This document shows positions 45,837 to 54,324 of a stretch of DNA of 64,000 nt, in pieces. Within the stretch, counting starts at the first letter, position 1. Each line of letters begins with the position of its first letter. The notes under the pieces were generated by a model that worked only from the letters and a program-made list of their open reading frames with translations, was not told where the DNA came from and did no database searches. This DNA comes from Pseudomonas poae (GTDB lineage: Bacteria > Pseudomonadota > Gammaproteobacteria > Pseudomonadales > Pseudomonadaceae), in assembly GCF_001439785.1 (NCBI RefSeq), contig NZ_JYLI01000004.1, positions 186,001 through 250,000 on the forward strand, read 5' to 3'. A program made the position numbers and the translations under genes.

Positions 45837-47369
45837 TCAGGGCTTGTTGCGGGTCTCGTGCATTCGCGCCAATTGACGTTCCAGCATCGATGGGTACGGC
45901 TCCATCAACCGCTCCACGCAGCTGGCGCCCTCAGGGCTGGCGATCGGGCGAATGCGCGCGCGCTGGCGGATCAGCCCGTCTTCACTGATCTTGCGTTCCA
46001 CCAGCAGCAGGTTGCGGCTGTGTTGAGACAGTGCCAGCGCATCCTGAGCGATTTCGGTCAGCAGCAGGTCGATCTGGCTCATGCCGAACAGATCGTCGCC
46101 GACGGTCAGGCCCAGCTGCAATTGCAGGGTGATGCCACTGTCGGCCACTTCGATCTGCAGTTCATGCCCCAGGGCGCGCAGCAGCTCACCGCAGCAAATG
46201 GCATTGGTCAGGTAGTCTTCGCCGCTGTCTTCGCTGTGGAACAGCATCAGCGTGCTGCCGTCGTTCAGGGTGTGCAGCTCGCTTTGGTACAGCGATGCGG
46301 CCTGGTCGAGGCAGTCGCGGTAGCGTTCCAGCAGTTCGGTCAGGCGCGCTCGGGGCAGGCGGCGCAGTTGCTCCTGGGAGCCCAGTTGTACGGCGAGAAC
46401 GGCGCTGTGCTGCGGCTCGGTGTTTTTCACCACTGCCGCTTTTGGCGCCACCGCAGGGTTGGCAGCCGAGGTGTCGCGCAGATCAGCGAACGGGTCTTCG
46501 TCGTCCAGTTCGTCTTCCTGGGCCCGGATTACCTGGCGCGGTGCTGGCTTGGTGCTGGCGACCGGGGCGCTTTCGTCAAAACCGGGGTCGCGCAGGTCAC
46601 GGACTTCAAACTCGGGTTCGTCGTCGTAATCGGTGTCGTCGTAATCGGGCTCGGGTTCAACCTCGGGCACCACCGGCTCCGGCGCAAAGCTGGCGTGAAG
46701 CTGGCGCGCAAGGTCGCCGATCTCATCCTGGCGGTCGGTGGCCGGGGTGTGCTCGTCGATATCGCGCAGCCAGATGCGCAGCTGCATCAATGGCGTGGAG
46801 ATATGCCGCCCCAGACGCAGGCTCAAGGCCAACGCCAGTGCCAGCAGAATCGCGCTGAGGATGCCCATGCTTTGCAGGCTGATGGTCATCGGCTGCTGGA
46901 ATTGCTGCATGTCCAGGCTGATTCGAAGCTGGCCGGCCTTCACATCCTGAAACGTGATATTGCTCTGGTACAGGCCTTCGGCTTCGCCCAGCAGGCCATT
47001 CTTCGGGCGCTGCCCGGCTTCGGCCATGATCCGGTTGTCCACGCTGTAAATGGCCGCGTGGGCCACCAGCGGGTTTTTGGTCAGGTTATTGAGCAGCACG
47101 TTGAGGCTGAGGATGTCATTGGACACCAACAGCTCGGTCGCCGAGGTGGCGGTCTGGGTCGTCAGGCTCTCGCCCAGGGCGTCAGCCTGCTCATGCATGG
47201 CCTGCTTGAACTGCAAGCCCATCACGCAGGCGTAGATCACCAGGGCCAGGGCGACCAGGATCACGTTATGGCTGGCGATGCGTAATGCTATCGGTACACG
47301 GCGATGGCGCAGTGCACGGAAGATCAGCAGGAAGAAGTTATCGGTTTTTACTGGCGTGGGCCGGTTCAC
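45837..47369 (-). CDS. AhpA/YtjB-like membrane protein with HAMP-type region (PA4961-like)
   Basis: A 510-residue inner-membrane protein. One span (VILVALALVIYACVMGLQF) is followed by a ~120-residue periplasmic domain and a second span (ILSAILLALALALSLRL) leading into a HAMP-like stretch. Then comes a very acidic linker (EPEPDYDDTDYDDEPEFE) and a C-terminal domain that resembles a degenerate nucleotide-cyclase fold. It matches PA4961, divergent from serB as ytjB is in E. coli. The GTG at 47369 is chosen because it yields the NRPTPVKTDNFFLLIFRALR start; earlier starts add basic unconserved residues. Confidence 0.8.
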   Translation of the reverse strand: MNRPTPVKTDNFFLLIFRALRHRRVPIALRIASHNVILVALALVIYACVMGLQFKQAMHEQADALGESLTTQTATSATELLVSNDILSLNVLLNNLTKNPLVAHAAIYSVDNRIMAEAGQRPKNGLLGEAEGLYQSNITFQDVKAGQLRISLDMQQFQQPMTISLQSMGILSAILLALALALSLRLGRHISTPLMQLRIWLRDIDEHTPATDRQDEIGDLARQLHASFAPEPVVPEVEPEPDYDDTDYDDEPEFEVRDLRDPGFDESAPVASTKPAPRQVIRAQEDELDDEDPFADLRDTSAANPAVAPKAAVVKNTEPQHSAVLAVQLGSQEQLRRLPRARLTELLERYRDCLDQAASLYQSELHTLNDGSTLMLFHSEDSGEDYLTNAICCGELLRALGHELQIEVADSGITLQLQLGLTVGDDLFGMSQIDLLLTEIAQDALALSQHSRNLLLVERKISEDGLIRQRARIRPIASPEGASCVERLMEPYPSMLERQLARMHETRNKP

Positions 47370-47502
47370 TTGCGCTCGGCTCTTGGTCCGTGAAGTTGAC
47401 GCGCAGTATAGCGACAGGCCCTGTACCGGCAAAGCGCTCGCTGTGCCCGATGGTCACTGAAAGTGGGTAGAATGCGGTTTTTTTCCAGCCTGGGGGTGCG
47501 CC

Positions 47503-48717
47503 TTGCGCGAAATTGTCCTGATAAACATCACCGGCGTTGACCGCCCGGGTCTCACCGCGGCCATTACCGGCGTTCTGGCCCAGGGTGGGGTGAACATTCT
47601 CGACATCGGCCAGGCTGTGATCCACGACACCCTGTCGTTCGGCATCCTGGTGGAAATTCCGGGCAAGGAACAGGCCGAGTCCCTGCGTACCGACATCCTG
47701 TCTGCCGCGCAAGAATGGGAGCAGCAGGTGCGTTTCACCGCGCTGTCCGAAGCGGACTACCAGCATTGGGTGGACGGCCAGCGCGACAAACGCCACATCG
47801 TGACGCTGCTGAGCCGCAAGGTCACGGCCGAGCAATTGCAGCGCGTCAGCGCGATCACCGCCCATCATGCCCTGAATATCGACCATATCGACCGTTTATC
47901 CCGACGCGTGCCTCTGGACATGCCGAGCGACCTGGGCAAGGGCTGCATCGAGTTTTCCGTACGCGGCGAACCGGCCGACCCGCAGGCCCTGCGCGCTGAG
48001 TTTCTCAGCGTGGCGCAGGAGCTGAATGTCGATATCGCCTTCCAGGAAGACTCGCTGTACCGTCGCAACCGCCGTTTGGCAGTGTTCGACATGGACTCCA
48101 CGCTGATCGAGGCCGAAGTCATCGACGAACTGGCCAAAGCCGCCGGCGTGGGCGAACAGGTCTCGGCCATCACCGAGCGCGCCATGGCCGGCGAGCTGGA
48201 TTTTCGCGCCAGCTTCAAGGAACGCCTGGCGTTGCTCAAAGGGCTGGATGTCAGCGTGCTGGATTCCATTGGCGCCTCGCTGCGCCTGACCGAAGGCGCG
48301 GAAATCCTGTTCGCCGAGCTCAAGCGACTGGGCTACAAGACCGCGATCCTGTCCGGCGGCTTCACCTACTTTGCCAAGCAATTGCAGGCCAAGCTGGGCA
48401 TCGACTATGTGTTCGCCAATGAGCTGGAAGTGGTGGACGGCAAGGTGACCGGTGTGGCGGTTGAGCCTATTGTCGATGCTCAACGCAAGGCGGACCTGCT
48501 CAGGGAGTTGGCGCACAAGGAAGGCTTGCGATTGGAGCAGACCATTGCGGTGGGCGACGGCGCGAATGACTTGCCGATGCTGGCGATTGCCGGCCTGGGT
48601 GTGGCGTTCCGTGCCAAGCCGCTGGTTAAACAGTCGGCCAAACAGGCGATTTCGACATTGGGGCTGGATGGGGTGTTGTATCTACTGGGCGTTCGCGACC
48701 GCGACGGGCAGTTGTAA
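47503..48717 (+). CDS. serB: Phosphoserine phosphatase
   Basis: A 404-residue enzyme doing the last step of serine synthesis. An N-terminal tandem ACT region begins REIVLINITGVDRPGLTAAI. The HAD phosphatase domain has the nucleophile motif FDMDSTLIEAE, ILSGGF, and AVGDGANDLPML for metal. The start is TTG at 47503 behind GGGGGTG; no ATG fits. It is divergent from the YtjB-like gene. In P. aeruginosa fimX lies between psd and serB, but it is absent here. Confidence 0.97.
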   Translation: MREIVLINITGVDRPGLTAAITGVLAQGGVNILDIGQAVIHDTLSFGILVEIPGKEQAESLRTDILSAAQEWEQQVRFTALSEADYQHWVDGQRDKRHIVTLLSRKVTAEQLQRVSAITAHHALNIDHIDRLSRRVPLDMPSDLGKGCIEFSVRGEPADPQALRAEFLSVAQELNVDIAFQEDSLYRRNRRLAVFDMDSTLIEAEVIDELAKAAGVGEQVSAITERAMAGELDFRASFKERLALLKGLDVSVLDSIGASLRLTEGAEILFAELKRLGYKTAILSGGFTYFAKQLQAKLGIDYVFANELEVVDGKVTGVAVEPIVDAQRKADLLRELAHKEGLRLEQTIAVGDGANDLPMLAIAGLGVAFRAKPLVKQSAKQAISTLGLDGVLYLLGVRDRDGQL

Positions 48718-48743
48718 CCCGTAATCAAAGAAATAACGCGGTC

Positions 48744-48775
48744 AATGTGGGAGCGAGCAAGCCCGCTCCCACATT
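48744..48775. repeat. Short REP-like hairpin
   Basis: AATGTGGGAGCG (48744-48755) pairs with CGCTCCCACATT (48764-48775) over an 8-base loop. It lies between the convergent serB and psd genes and may also act as a bidirectional transcription stop. Confidence 0.7.
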
Positions 48776-48785
48776 TGGTTTTGCG

Positions 48786-49646
48786 TCAGGCTTTAGGCAA
48801 GGCGATACCTTGGCCCATCTGCACTGGCGTACCTGCCACCAGCTCTTCTGCCCACTTCACCTGATCCGGCCCGAACAGCACGATGGCGGTCGAACCCAGC
48901 TTGAAGCGGCCCAGTTCGGCACCTTTCTCCAGGTGAATCGGCGCGCGTGCAGCTTCGTCGTAACGGAAGGTTTTCAGCTCACGCTTTGGCGGCGTCACCA
49001 ACCCGGCCCATACGGTTTCAATCGACGCCACAATCATCGCGCCCACCAGTACCACTGCCATCGGGCCGCGCTCTGTGTCGAAAATGCAGGCGACACGTTC
49101 GTTGCGCGCAAACAGCTCGGGCACGTTTTCGGCGGTGGTCTGGTTGACCGAGAAAATGCGCCCTGGAATGTAGATCATCTCGCGCAGGGTGCCGGCCAGT
49201 GGCATGTGCACGCGGTGATAGTCCTTCGGCGACAGGTACACGGTGGCGAAGTCACCGCCCATGAACGGCGCAGCCACGGCCGCATTACCGCCCAGCAGCT
49301 CCAGCACGCTGAAACTGTGGCCCTTGGCCTGGAAGACCCGGCCATGCTCGATCGGACCAAGCTGGCTGACCGCGCCGTCGGCCGGGCTCAGCACCGCGCC
49401 CGGCGTCTGGTCCAGTGGGCGCGCGCCGTCTTTCAAGGCGCGGGTGAAGAAGGCGTTGAAGTGCTCGTAAGCCGTCACGTCCTCCACCAGGGCCTGGGAC
49501 ATGTCCACCTGATAGCGCTTGGCGAACCAAGTGGTGAAGGCATTCTTGAACCAGCGCACACGACACTCGGCAATGCAGCCGGCCAGGCGCGACAGCAAGT
49601 GGTGTGGCAGCAAGTACTGGCTGAGGATAAACAACTGCTTTTTCAT
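48786..49646 (-). CDS. psd: Phosphatidylserine decarboxylase
   Basis: A 286-residue proenzyme that makes phosphatidylethanolamine at the inner membrane. The self-cleavage motif is present as KLGSTAIVLFG, where the serine of LGST becomes the pyruvoyl group. Conserved LSPADGAVSQLG and YLSPKDYHRVHMPLAG lie upstream. No extra extension or truncation is seen. Convergent with serB; the rhodanese gene lies upstream on the same strand 16 bases away. Confidence 0.97.
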   Translation of the reverse strand: MKKQLFILSQYLLPHHLLSRLAGCIAECRVRWFKNAFTTWFAKRYQVDMSQALVEDVTAYEHFNAFFTRALKDGARPLDQTPGAVLSPADGAVSQLGPIEHGRVFQAKGHSFSVLELLGGNAAVAAPFMGGDFATVYLSPKDYHRVHMPLAGTLREMIYIPGRIFSVNQTTAENVPELFARNERVACIFDTERGPMAVVLVGAMIVASIETVWAGLVTPPKRELKTFRYDEAARAPIHLEKGAELGRFKLGSTAIVLFGPDQVKWAEELVAGTPVQMGQGIALPKA

Positions 49647-49662
49647 TAACTGTCCTTAAACC

Positions 49663-50478
49663 TTAAATCTCAACGGGGGTGTCGGGGTGGTTGCCCCATT
49701 CGCCCCAGGAACCGGCATAACCTTTGACTCGCGGATAACCGAGCGCCTTGGCCACGAGGTAGGTGAAGCCAGAGCGGTGGTGAGTCTGGCAGTGGGTGAT
49801 GATTTCCTTGTCGCGGGTAAGCCCCAGGTCTTCGAGGACCTGCGGCATGTCGCGGCGGATGCGCAGGCTGCGCGCCTTGTCCATGCCGGCGGTCCATTCG
49901 AAATTGACTGCGCCGGGGATGTGGCCGCCCTTGGCTGCCAGTACCTTTTCGCCGGAGTACTCCAGCGGGCCCCTTGCGTCCCAGATGCCCAGGTCGGCGG
50001 CGCCGAGGCGGCTTTGCAGGTATTCGCGGGTGGCGATGGGGCCGTCGTGCAGTGTGAGGCTGACTGGACCGCCGGCGGGGGCGGGTACGTCGGTGGACAG
50101 CGGGTGTTTTTCTTCCAGCCAGGCCAGCAGGCCGCCGTCGAGGTAGTGGTACTTCTGGTGTCCGATCACGTCGAGCAGCCAGATGAAGCGCCCGGCCCAG
50201 CCGCCCCCTTCGTCATCGTAGACCACGTAGGTGGCGTCCGGGGTGTGGCCCAGCTCGCCGAACAGTGTTTCCAGGTCGGCTTTGTTCGGCAGCAGGCCCG
50301 GCGCCGGTGGCTGGCCCAGTTGGGTGCGCTTGGGATCAACGAAATGCGCGCCGGGGATATGCCCCTGGGCGTAGCGGGCGGCACTGGTGAGGTCCACCAC
50401 AATCAGGTGCTCGGCATCCAGTTGACCAAGCAGGTCGCTGGATTCGATCACCAGCGGCAAGCCAGAGAAGTCAGGCAT
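49663..50478 (-). CDS. rhdA: Thiosulfate sulfurtransferase (rhodanese)
   Basis: A 271-residue tandem rhodanese. The C-terminal active loop is HCQTHHRSGFTYLVAKALG, the same CQTHHRSG as the Azotobacter RhdA. The N-terminal domain (VVDLTSAARYAQGHIPGA) lacks a Cys at the equivalent place, as usual. It moves sulfur from thiosulfate to cyanide or thiols. The ATG at 50478 has AGGAGACC upstream, so the longer frame to 50532 is rejected. Match to PA4956. Confidence 0.93.
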   Translation of the reverse strand: MPDFSGLPLVIESSDLLGQLDAEHLIVVDLTSAARYAQGHIPGAHFVDPKRTQLGQPPAPGLLPNKADLETLFGELGHTPDATYVVYDDEGGGWAGRFIWLLDVIGHQKYHYLDGGLLAWLEEKHPLSTDVPAPAGGPVSLTLHDGPIATREYLQSRLGAADLGIWDARGPLEYSGEKVLAAKGGHIPGAVNFEWTAGMDKARSLRIRRDMPQVLEDLGLTRDKEIITHCQTHHRSGFTYLVAKALGYPRVKGYAGSWGEWGNHPDTPVEI

Positions 50479-50535
50479 GTGAGGTCTCCTGGGCACAAAA
50501 GTGGGTGATAAAGGAGGGCGATTGTAGCGCAAGCA

Positions 50536-52074
50536 TCAGGCGCTGCGGTTGGTAAAGCAGTGCAGGGCCTTCTCGATACATTGGGCGGTTTTGCCGAAGG
50601 CCTGCACGGTGGTTTCCGAAAACGGCCCGCCGCCCTGGTCGGCAATCATCAGCATGACCACCTTGCCATTGCAGCTCACCGAGCGCAGCAGCAGGTGTTC
50701 GCCGGCGAACAGGCGGCGCAGGATCGGCGGCAGCAAGGCCGAGAATTGCGCATGGTTATCGGGCGTGAGGCGCACCTGGGCGGACTTCTCCAGCAGGCGC
50801 TGCAGCAGCGTGCTGTTGACCACGTCCAGACTCAGGTTGGCTGCGTCTCGCGGCAGGCCGTCGACCTGGTGCACGCGCAAGGTGCTCTGGGCGCGATCCG
50901 TCATCAGCAGCATCACCCGTTGCATGCCGCTGGCCACCAGCGCGTCCTTGGCGCAGGTGGTCAGGTGCATCGCGTTGGCGAAGCGGCTCGGCTCCAGCAG
51001 CAACTCGGTGCAGTGCCTGCGCCACACGGCGAGCGCTTCGGCGGTGGGCGGTGGCGCCGGCAGCAGACCGCGATGAACCCTCTGCACATGCCACGGCCAG
51101 ATCAGCGAGAGCGCCGGGTGCCAGAGGTCGGGCATCAGCGTCGTGCGGGCGCTGGTGACGGATTGCTGGTGAGCCTGTTGCTGCACGTCGGCCAGCGGCT
51201 GTTGCAGGTATAGCGCGGTGAGGTATTGCCAGCGCTCGGCGTGCGGGCAGGTCCAGGACTCCTGTGCCGACAGCGCCAGGCCATTGGCCAGCAACACGGT
51301 ATTGGCCGGCTGGTTGAGCCAGCGACGCAGGTTGGGCTCGGCGTCGAGCAATTGCTGATGGCGCAGCGCGTCATCCTCGCGGGCAATGCGCAGGGCCTTG
51401 ACCAGCAGGCGCTTCTCGTTGCGCAGCAGCGTATAACCCTGGGAGACCCAGACCGGCAGGTGCCAGGCTTCGGTCAGGCCCAGGCACAGGTCCAAAAGGC
51501 GCACGCCGAACACCTGTTGCTCGACGGCGCGGGCACTCTCGCCTTTATGGATAACCCGCAGTTCCCACTCTTCCAGCAGCTTGGGGTAGGCCACGGCCAT
51601 CGGCCACAGCGGCGACAGAAAAAGCAGGCTGCCCCAATGAATGTCCTGCCACAGGCGCGCCAGACGGCTGGCGAACAAGCCGCTGGCCTGCTGGGACGCG
51701 TGTTGGCTCACCAGCAGCAATTGGCGCAAGGCCAGCGGGATTTCCTGGGCGGGCACCGAGGGCAGGCGCGCGAGCAGTTCTTCGGCGCGCTTGAGGCCCA
51801 GGCGGTTGAGCGCCACTTCGAGGTTTTCCGCCGGTTCCGTCATGCTGCCCTGGGTGTGGCTGTTGGCTTCGCGCATCACGCTGAGTACCAGCGCGGGGCT
51901 GTTTTGCATCAGTTCGGCAATATCTCGCAATGAACTGCGGCTGTCGCGAATGGCCTTGCACACGCGCTCATGGGCGGCCTGGGGCACGGGCAGCAGCACC
52001 TCGTCCAGGCGCTTGATCCAGGCGGCGAGGGTGGAGGGTTTGGCACTTGGGACGTTGGTTTCATTAGCCATCAT
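50536..52074 (-). CDS. HDOD-domain protein (PA4955-like)
   Basis: A 512-residue cytoplasmic protein. The first half resembles an HDOD module: VCKAIRDSRSSLRDIAELMQNS, VLSVMREANSHTQG and LEVALNRLGLKRAEELL match the early helices. The second half, with QRVMLLMTDRAQSTLRVHQVDG and AFGKTAQCIEKALHCF, looks GAF-like. Such proteins often act in signalling or motility control, and motAB lie just upstream in the opposite direction. The start is uncertain: ATG 52074 or ATG 52071, neither with a good ribosome site. Confidence 0.78.
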   Translation of the reverse strand: MMANETNVPSAKPSTLAAWIKRLDEVLLPVPQAAHERVCKAIRDSRSSLRDIAELMQNSPALVLSVMREANSHTQGSMTEPAENLEVALNRLGLKRAEELLARLPSVPAQEIPLALRQLLLVSQHASQQASGLFASRLARLWQDIHWGSLLFLSPLWPMAVAYPKLLEEWELRVIHKGESARAVEQQVFGVRLLDLCLGLTEAWHLPVWVSQGYTLLRNEKRLLVKALRIAREDDALRHQQLLDAEPNLRRWLNQPANTVLLANGLALSAQESWTCPHAERWQYLTALYLQQPLADVQQQAHQQSVTSARTTLMPDLWHPALSLIWPWHVQRVHRGLLPAPPPTAEALAVWRRHCTELLLEPSRFANAMHLTTCAKDALVASGMQRVMLLMTDRAQSTLRVHQVDGLPRDAANLSLDVVNSTLLQRLLEKSAQVRLTPDNHAQFSALLPPILRRLFAGEHLLLRSVSCNGKVVMLMIADQGGGPFSETTVQAFGKTAQCIEKALHCFTNRSA

Positions 52075-52121
52075 TGGGGCGCGATCATCACTTGCGTTCA
52101 ATACGCCCGGAACGGGCTGAG

Positions 52122-52149
52122 TTGGCTTTTCGCCTTAACGGGCTATAGT
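52122..52149 (+). promoter_or_regulatory. Possible promoter of motAB
   Basis: TTGGCT (52122-52127) and TATAGT (52144-52149) are separated by 16 bases and point to motA, whose ATG is 89 bases downstream. It is a sigma-70-type candidate and lies upstream of the HDOD gene's start on the opposite strand. Confidence 0.4.
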
Positions 52150-52237
52150 CTGGCGCAGTTTTGCCGATAAGTAGAACAAGAGTTTTCAGCTGCACCCACT
52201 ATGTCCATGAACCCGACGGCGCAAGTACAGATCCCCT

Positions 52238-53089
52238 ATGGCTAAAATTATCGGCATCATTGTCGTCATCGCAAGTGTGCTCGGTGGGTACGTCCTGTCC
52301 CACGGTAAAATTGCCGCCTTGATCCAGCCTTTCGAAGTGCTGATTATCGGCGGTGCCGCGTTTGGCGCATTTCTGCAGGCCAACCCCGGCTACATGACCA
52401 TGCACGTGATCAAGAAATCGGTGGGCATGTTCGGCTCGCGCTTTTCTCACACCTTCTATCTGGACGTGCTGGGGCTGGTCTACGAGATCCTCAACAAGAG
52501 CCGTCGCGAAGGCATGATGGCTATCGAGGGCGACATCGAAGACGCCGCGGCCAGTCCGATTTTCGCCAAGTACCCGACAGTGCTCAAAGACGAGCGCCTG
52601 ACCGCGTATATCTGTGATTACCTGCGCATCATGTCCTCTGGCAACATGGCTCCCCACGAGTTGGAAGGCCTGTTCGACATGGAACTGTTCAGCCTCAAGG
52701 AAGAGCTTGAGCATCCATCCCATGCCGTAACCGGTGTGGCTGACGGCATGCCCGGTTTCGGTATCGTGGCAGCGGTGCTCGGCATCGTGGTGACCATGGC
52801 CTCCCTCGGCGAAGGTGACCAGGCGGCCATCGGCATGCACGTGGGTGCGGCGCTGGTGGGCACCTTCTTCGGTATCCTGGCGGCGTATGGTTTCTTCGGC
52901 CCGCTTGCCACCTGCCTGGCCCACGATGCCAAGGAAGAGGTCAACCTGTACGAAGCCATCAAGGCCAGCCTGGTAGCGTCGGCATCCGGCATGCCGCCAT
53001 CGCTGGCCGTGGAGTTCGGCCGCAAGGTGCTCTACCCCAAACATCGCCCGAGTTTCTCCGAGCTGGAGCAAGCGGTTCGCGGTCGCTAA
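52238..53089 (+). CDS. motA: Flagellar motor stator protein MotA
   Basis: A 283-residue inner-membrane stator subunit with four spans. The first is AKIIGIIVVIASVLGGYVLS, and the C-terminal pair is GFGIVAAVLGIVVTMASLGE and GAALVGTFFGILAAYGFFG. The charged cytoplasmic loop with RREGMMAIEGDIEDA and PTVLKDERLTAY interacts with FliG. The length matches the Pseudomonas MotA set that accompanies rsgA-orn (PA4954). Forms a proton channel with MotB, encoded 3 bases after its stop. Confidence 0.96.
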   Translation: MAKIIGIIVVIASVLGGYVLSHGKIAALIQPFEVLIIGGAAFGAFLQANPGYMTMHVIKKSVGMFGSRFSHTFYLDVLGLVYEILNKSRREGMMAIEGDIEDAAASPIFAKYPTVLKDERLTAYICDYLRIMSSGNMAPHELEGLFDMELFSLKEELEHPSHAVTGVADGMPGFGIVAAVLGIVVTMASLGEGDQAAIGMHVGAALVGTFFGILAAYGFFGPLATCLAHDAKEEVNLYEAIKASLVASASGMPPSLAVEFGRKVLYPKHRPSFSELEQAVRGR

Positions 53090-53092
53090 GCC

Positions 53093-54109
53093 ATGGAAAA
53101 CAACCAGCCGATAATCATCAAGCGCGTCAAGCGCTTCGCTGCGGGGCACCATGGTGGCGCCTGGAAGATCGCCTTCGCCGACTTTGCCACGGCGATGATG
53201 GCGTTCTTCCTGGTGCTGTGGCTGATGTCCACCGCCACGCCGGAACAGAAGATCGCCATTGCCGGTTACTTCAAGGACCCGATTGGCTTCTCGGAAAGCG
53301 GTACGCCCTTTGTGATCGACCTGGGCGGTTCACCGCAGTTGGCGCCGGAACGCACCATCAATCCGGAGGTGCAGACCGAGTCGCCGCAGGACAAGATTCC
53401 CGTGGAGCGCGATACCGTCGAGAGCATGGCCGAACAGGTCGAGCAGGAGCGCCTCGAGTTGTTGCTGCAGGAATTGCAGAACAAGGTCGAAGAGAACCCT
53501 CAGTTGCTCAAGTTCAAGGATCAGATTTCGTTCGAGATCACCCCGGAAGGCCTGCGCATCCAGATCACCGACGCCGCCAACCGGCCGATGTTCGACTCCG
53601 GCAGCGCACGCCTGAAACCGTACTTTGAAGACATCCTGCTGGCCATGGCCGACACCATCAAGGCGGTGCCGAACAAGATCAGCATCAGTGGCCACACCGA
53701 CGCCAAGCCCTACGCAGGGCAGGGTGACTTCGGCAACTGGGAGCTGTCGGCCAACCGCGCCAACGCCGCCCGGCGTGCGCTGGTCGCCGGCAGTTACCCC
53801 GACCCGCAAGTGGCGCGTGTGGTGGGGTTTGCCTCTTCGCAGCTGTTCGATAACAAGGACCCCTTCAATCCGGTCAACCGGCGCATCGATATTGTCGTGC
53901 TGACCAAAAAGGCCCAGCGCGCGATTGAAGGCGACCAGCCGCCACTGCCACCCGCCCAGGGTGAAGGCGCACCGGGCGAGGTGCCGACCGACCCGAATGC
54001 GATTCCGCCAGGGCAGGAGCCGTTGCCGGCCCATGAGCTGCGCCAGAAGCTGAACCTGTTCGATGATGGTGGGGTGAAGGATCCTACGGTGCCTGGGACG
54101 GGGTCGTAG
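53093..54109 (+). CDS. motB: Flagellar motor stator protein MotB
   Basis: A 338-residue stator subunit. A single N-terminal span with the proton-carrying aspartate (Asp30) reads IAFADFATAMMAFFLVLWLM. The OmpA-like peptidoglycan-binding domain includes ISISGHTDAKPYAGQGDFGNWELSANRANAARR and VVGFASSQLF. A proline-rich tail follows. Starts 3 bases after motA and ends before a strong terminator. Match to PA4953. Confidence 0.96.
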   Translation: MENNQPIIIKRVKRFAAGHHGGAWKIAFADFATAMMAFFLVLWLMSTATPEQKIAIAGYFKDPIGFSESGTPFVIDLGGSPQLAPERTINPEVQTESPQDKIPVERDTVESMAEQVEQERLELLLQELQNKVEENPQLLKFKDQISFEITPEGLRIQITDAANRPMFDSGSARLKPYFEDILLAMADTIKAVPNKISISGHTDAKPYAGQGDFGNWELSANRANAARRALVAGSYPDPQVARVVGFASSQLFDNKDPFNPVNRRIDIVVLTKKAQRAIEGDQPPLPPAQGEGAPGEVPTDPNAIPPGQEPLPAHELRQKLNLFDDGGVKDPTVPGTGS

Positions 54110-54135
54110 GTGATTCTCACGTGCCGTATCAAGTA

Positions 54136-54165
54136 AAAAACGCTCCGATTGCTCGGGGCGTTTTT
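54136..54165 (+). terminator. Rho-independent terminator after motB
   Basis: AAAAACGCTCCGA and TCGGGGCGTTTTT form a strong stem with a TTGC loop and flanking A and T runs, so it can work in both directions. On the minus strand it would also close a transcript coming from rsgA through 54174-54298. Confidence 0.88.
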
Positions 54166-54173
54166 ATTTGTGT

Positions 54174-54298
54174 TCAGAGGGGTAGATAAGCCTTGATGCC
54201 GCTGACGAAGCTGGCTTGCGTGTACCAGCCACCCAGTGGGTCCTGATCCTTGATGCCCACCCCTGTTAAAGCAATGGACCAGGGGGGGCACGGCTCAT
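54174..54298 (-). pseudogene. Small frameshifted or decayed reading frame next to rsgA
   Basis: On the minus strand, an ATG at 54298 opens MSRAPPGPLL and stops at once. If the run of seven C's just after were eight, translation would continue into a frame ending IKDQDPLGGWYTQASFV, SGIKAYLPL, stop at 54174, giving 41 residues. The 3' frame looks protein-like and ends 9 bases before a bidirectional terminator. No family was recognised. It lies 26 bases after the rsgA stop. It may be the tail of a lost gene or a small gene with an indel in a homopolymer. Confidence 0.4.
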
Positions 54299-54324
54299 TT
54301 TATCTGTATCAAGAAAATGCCTGG

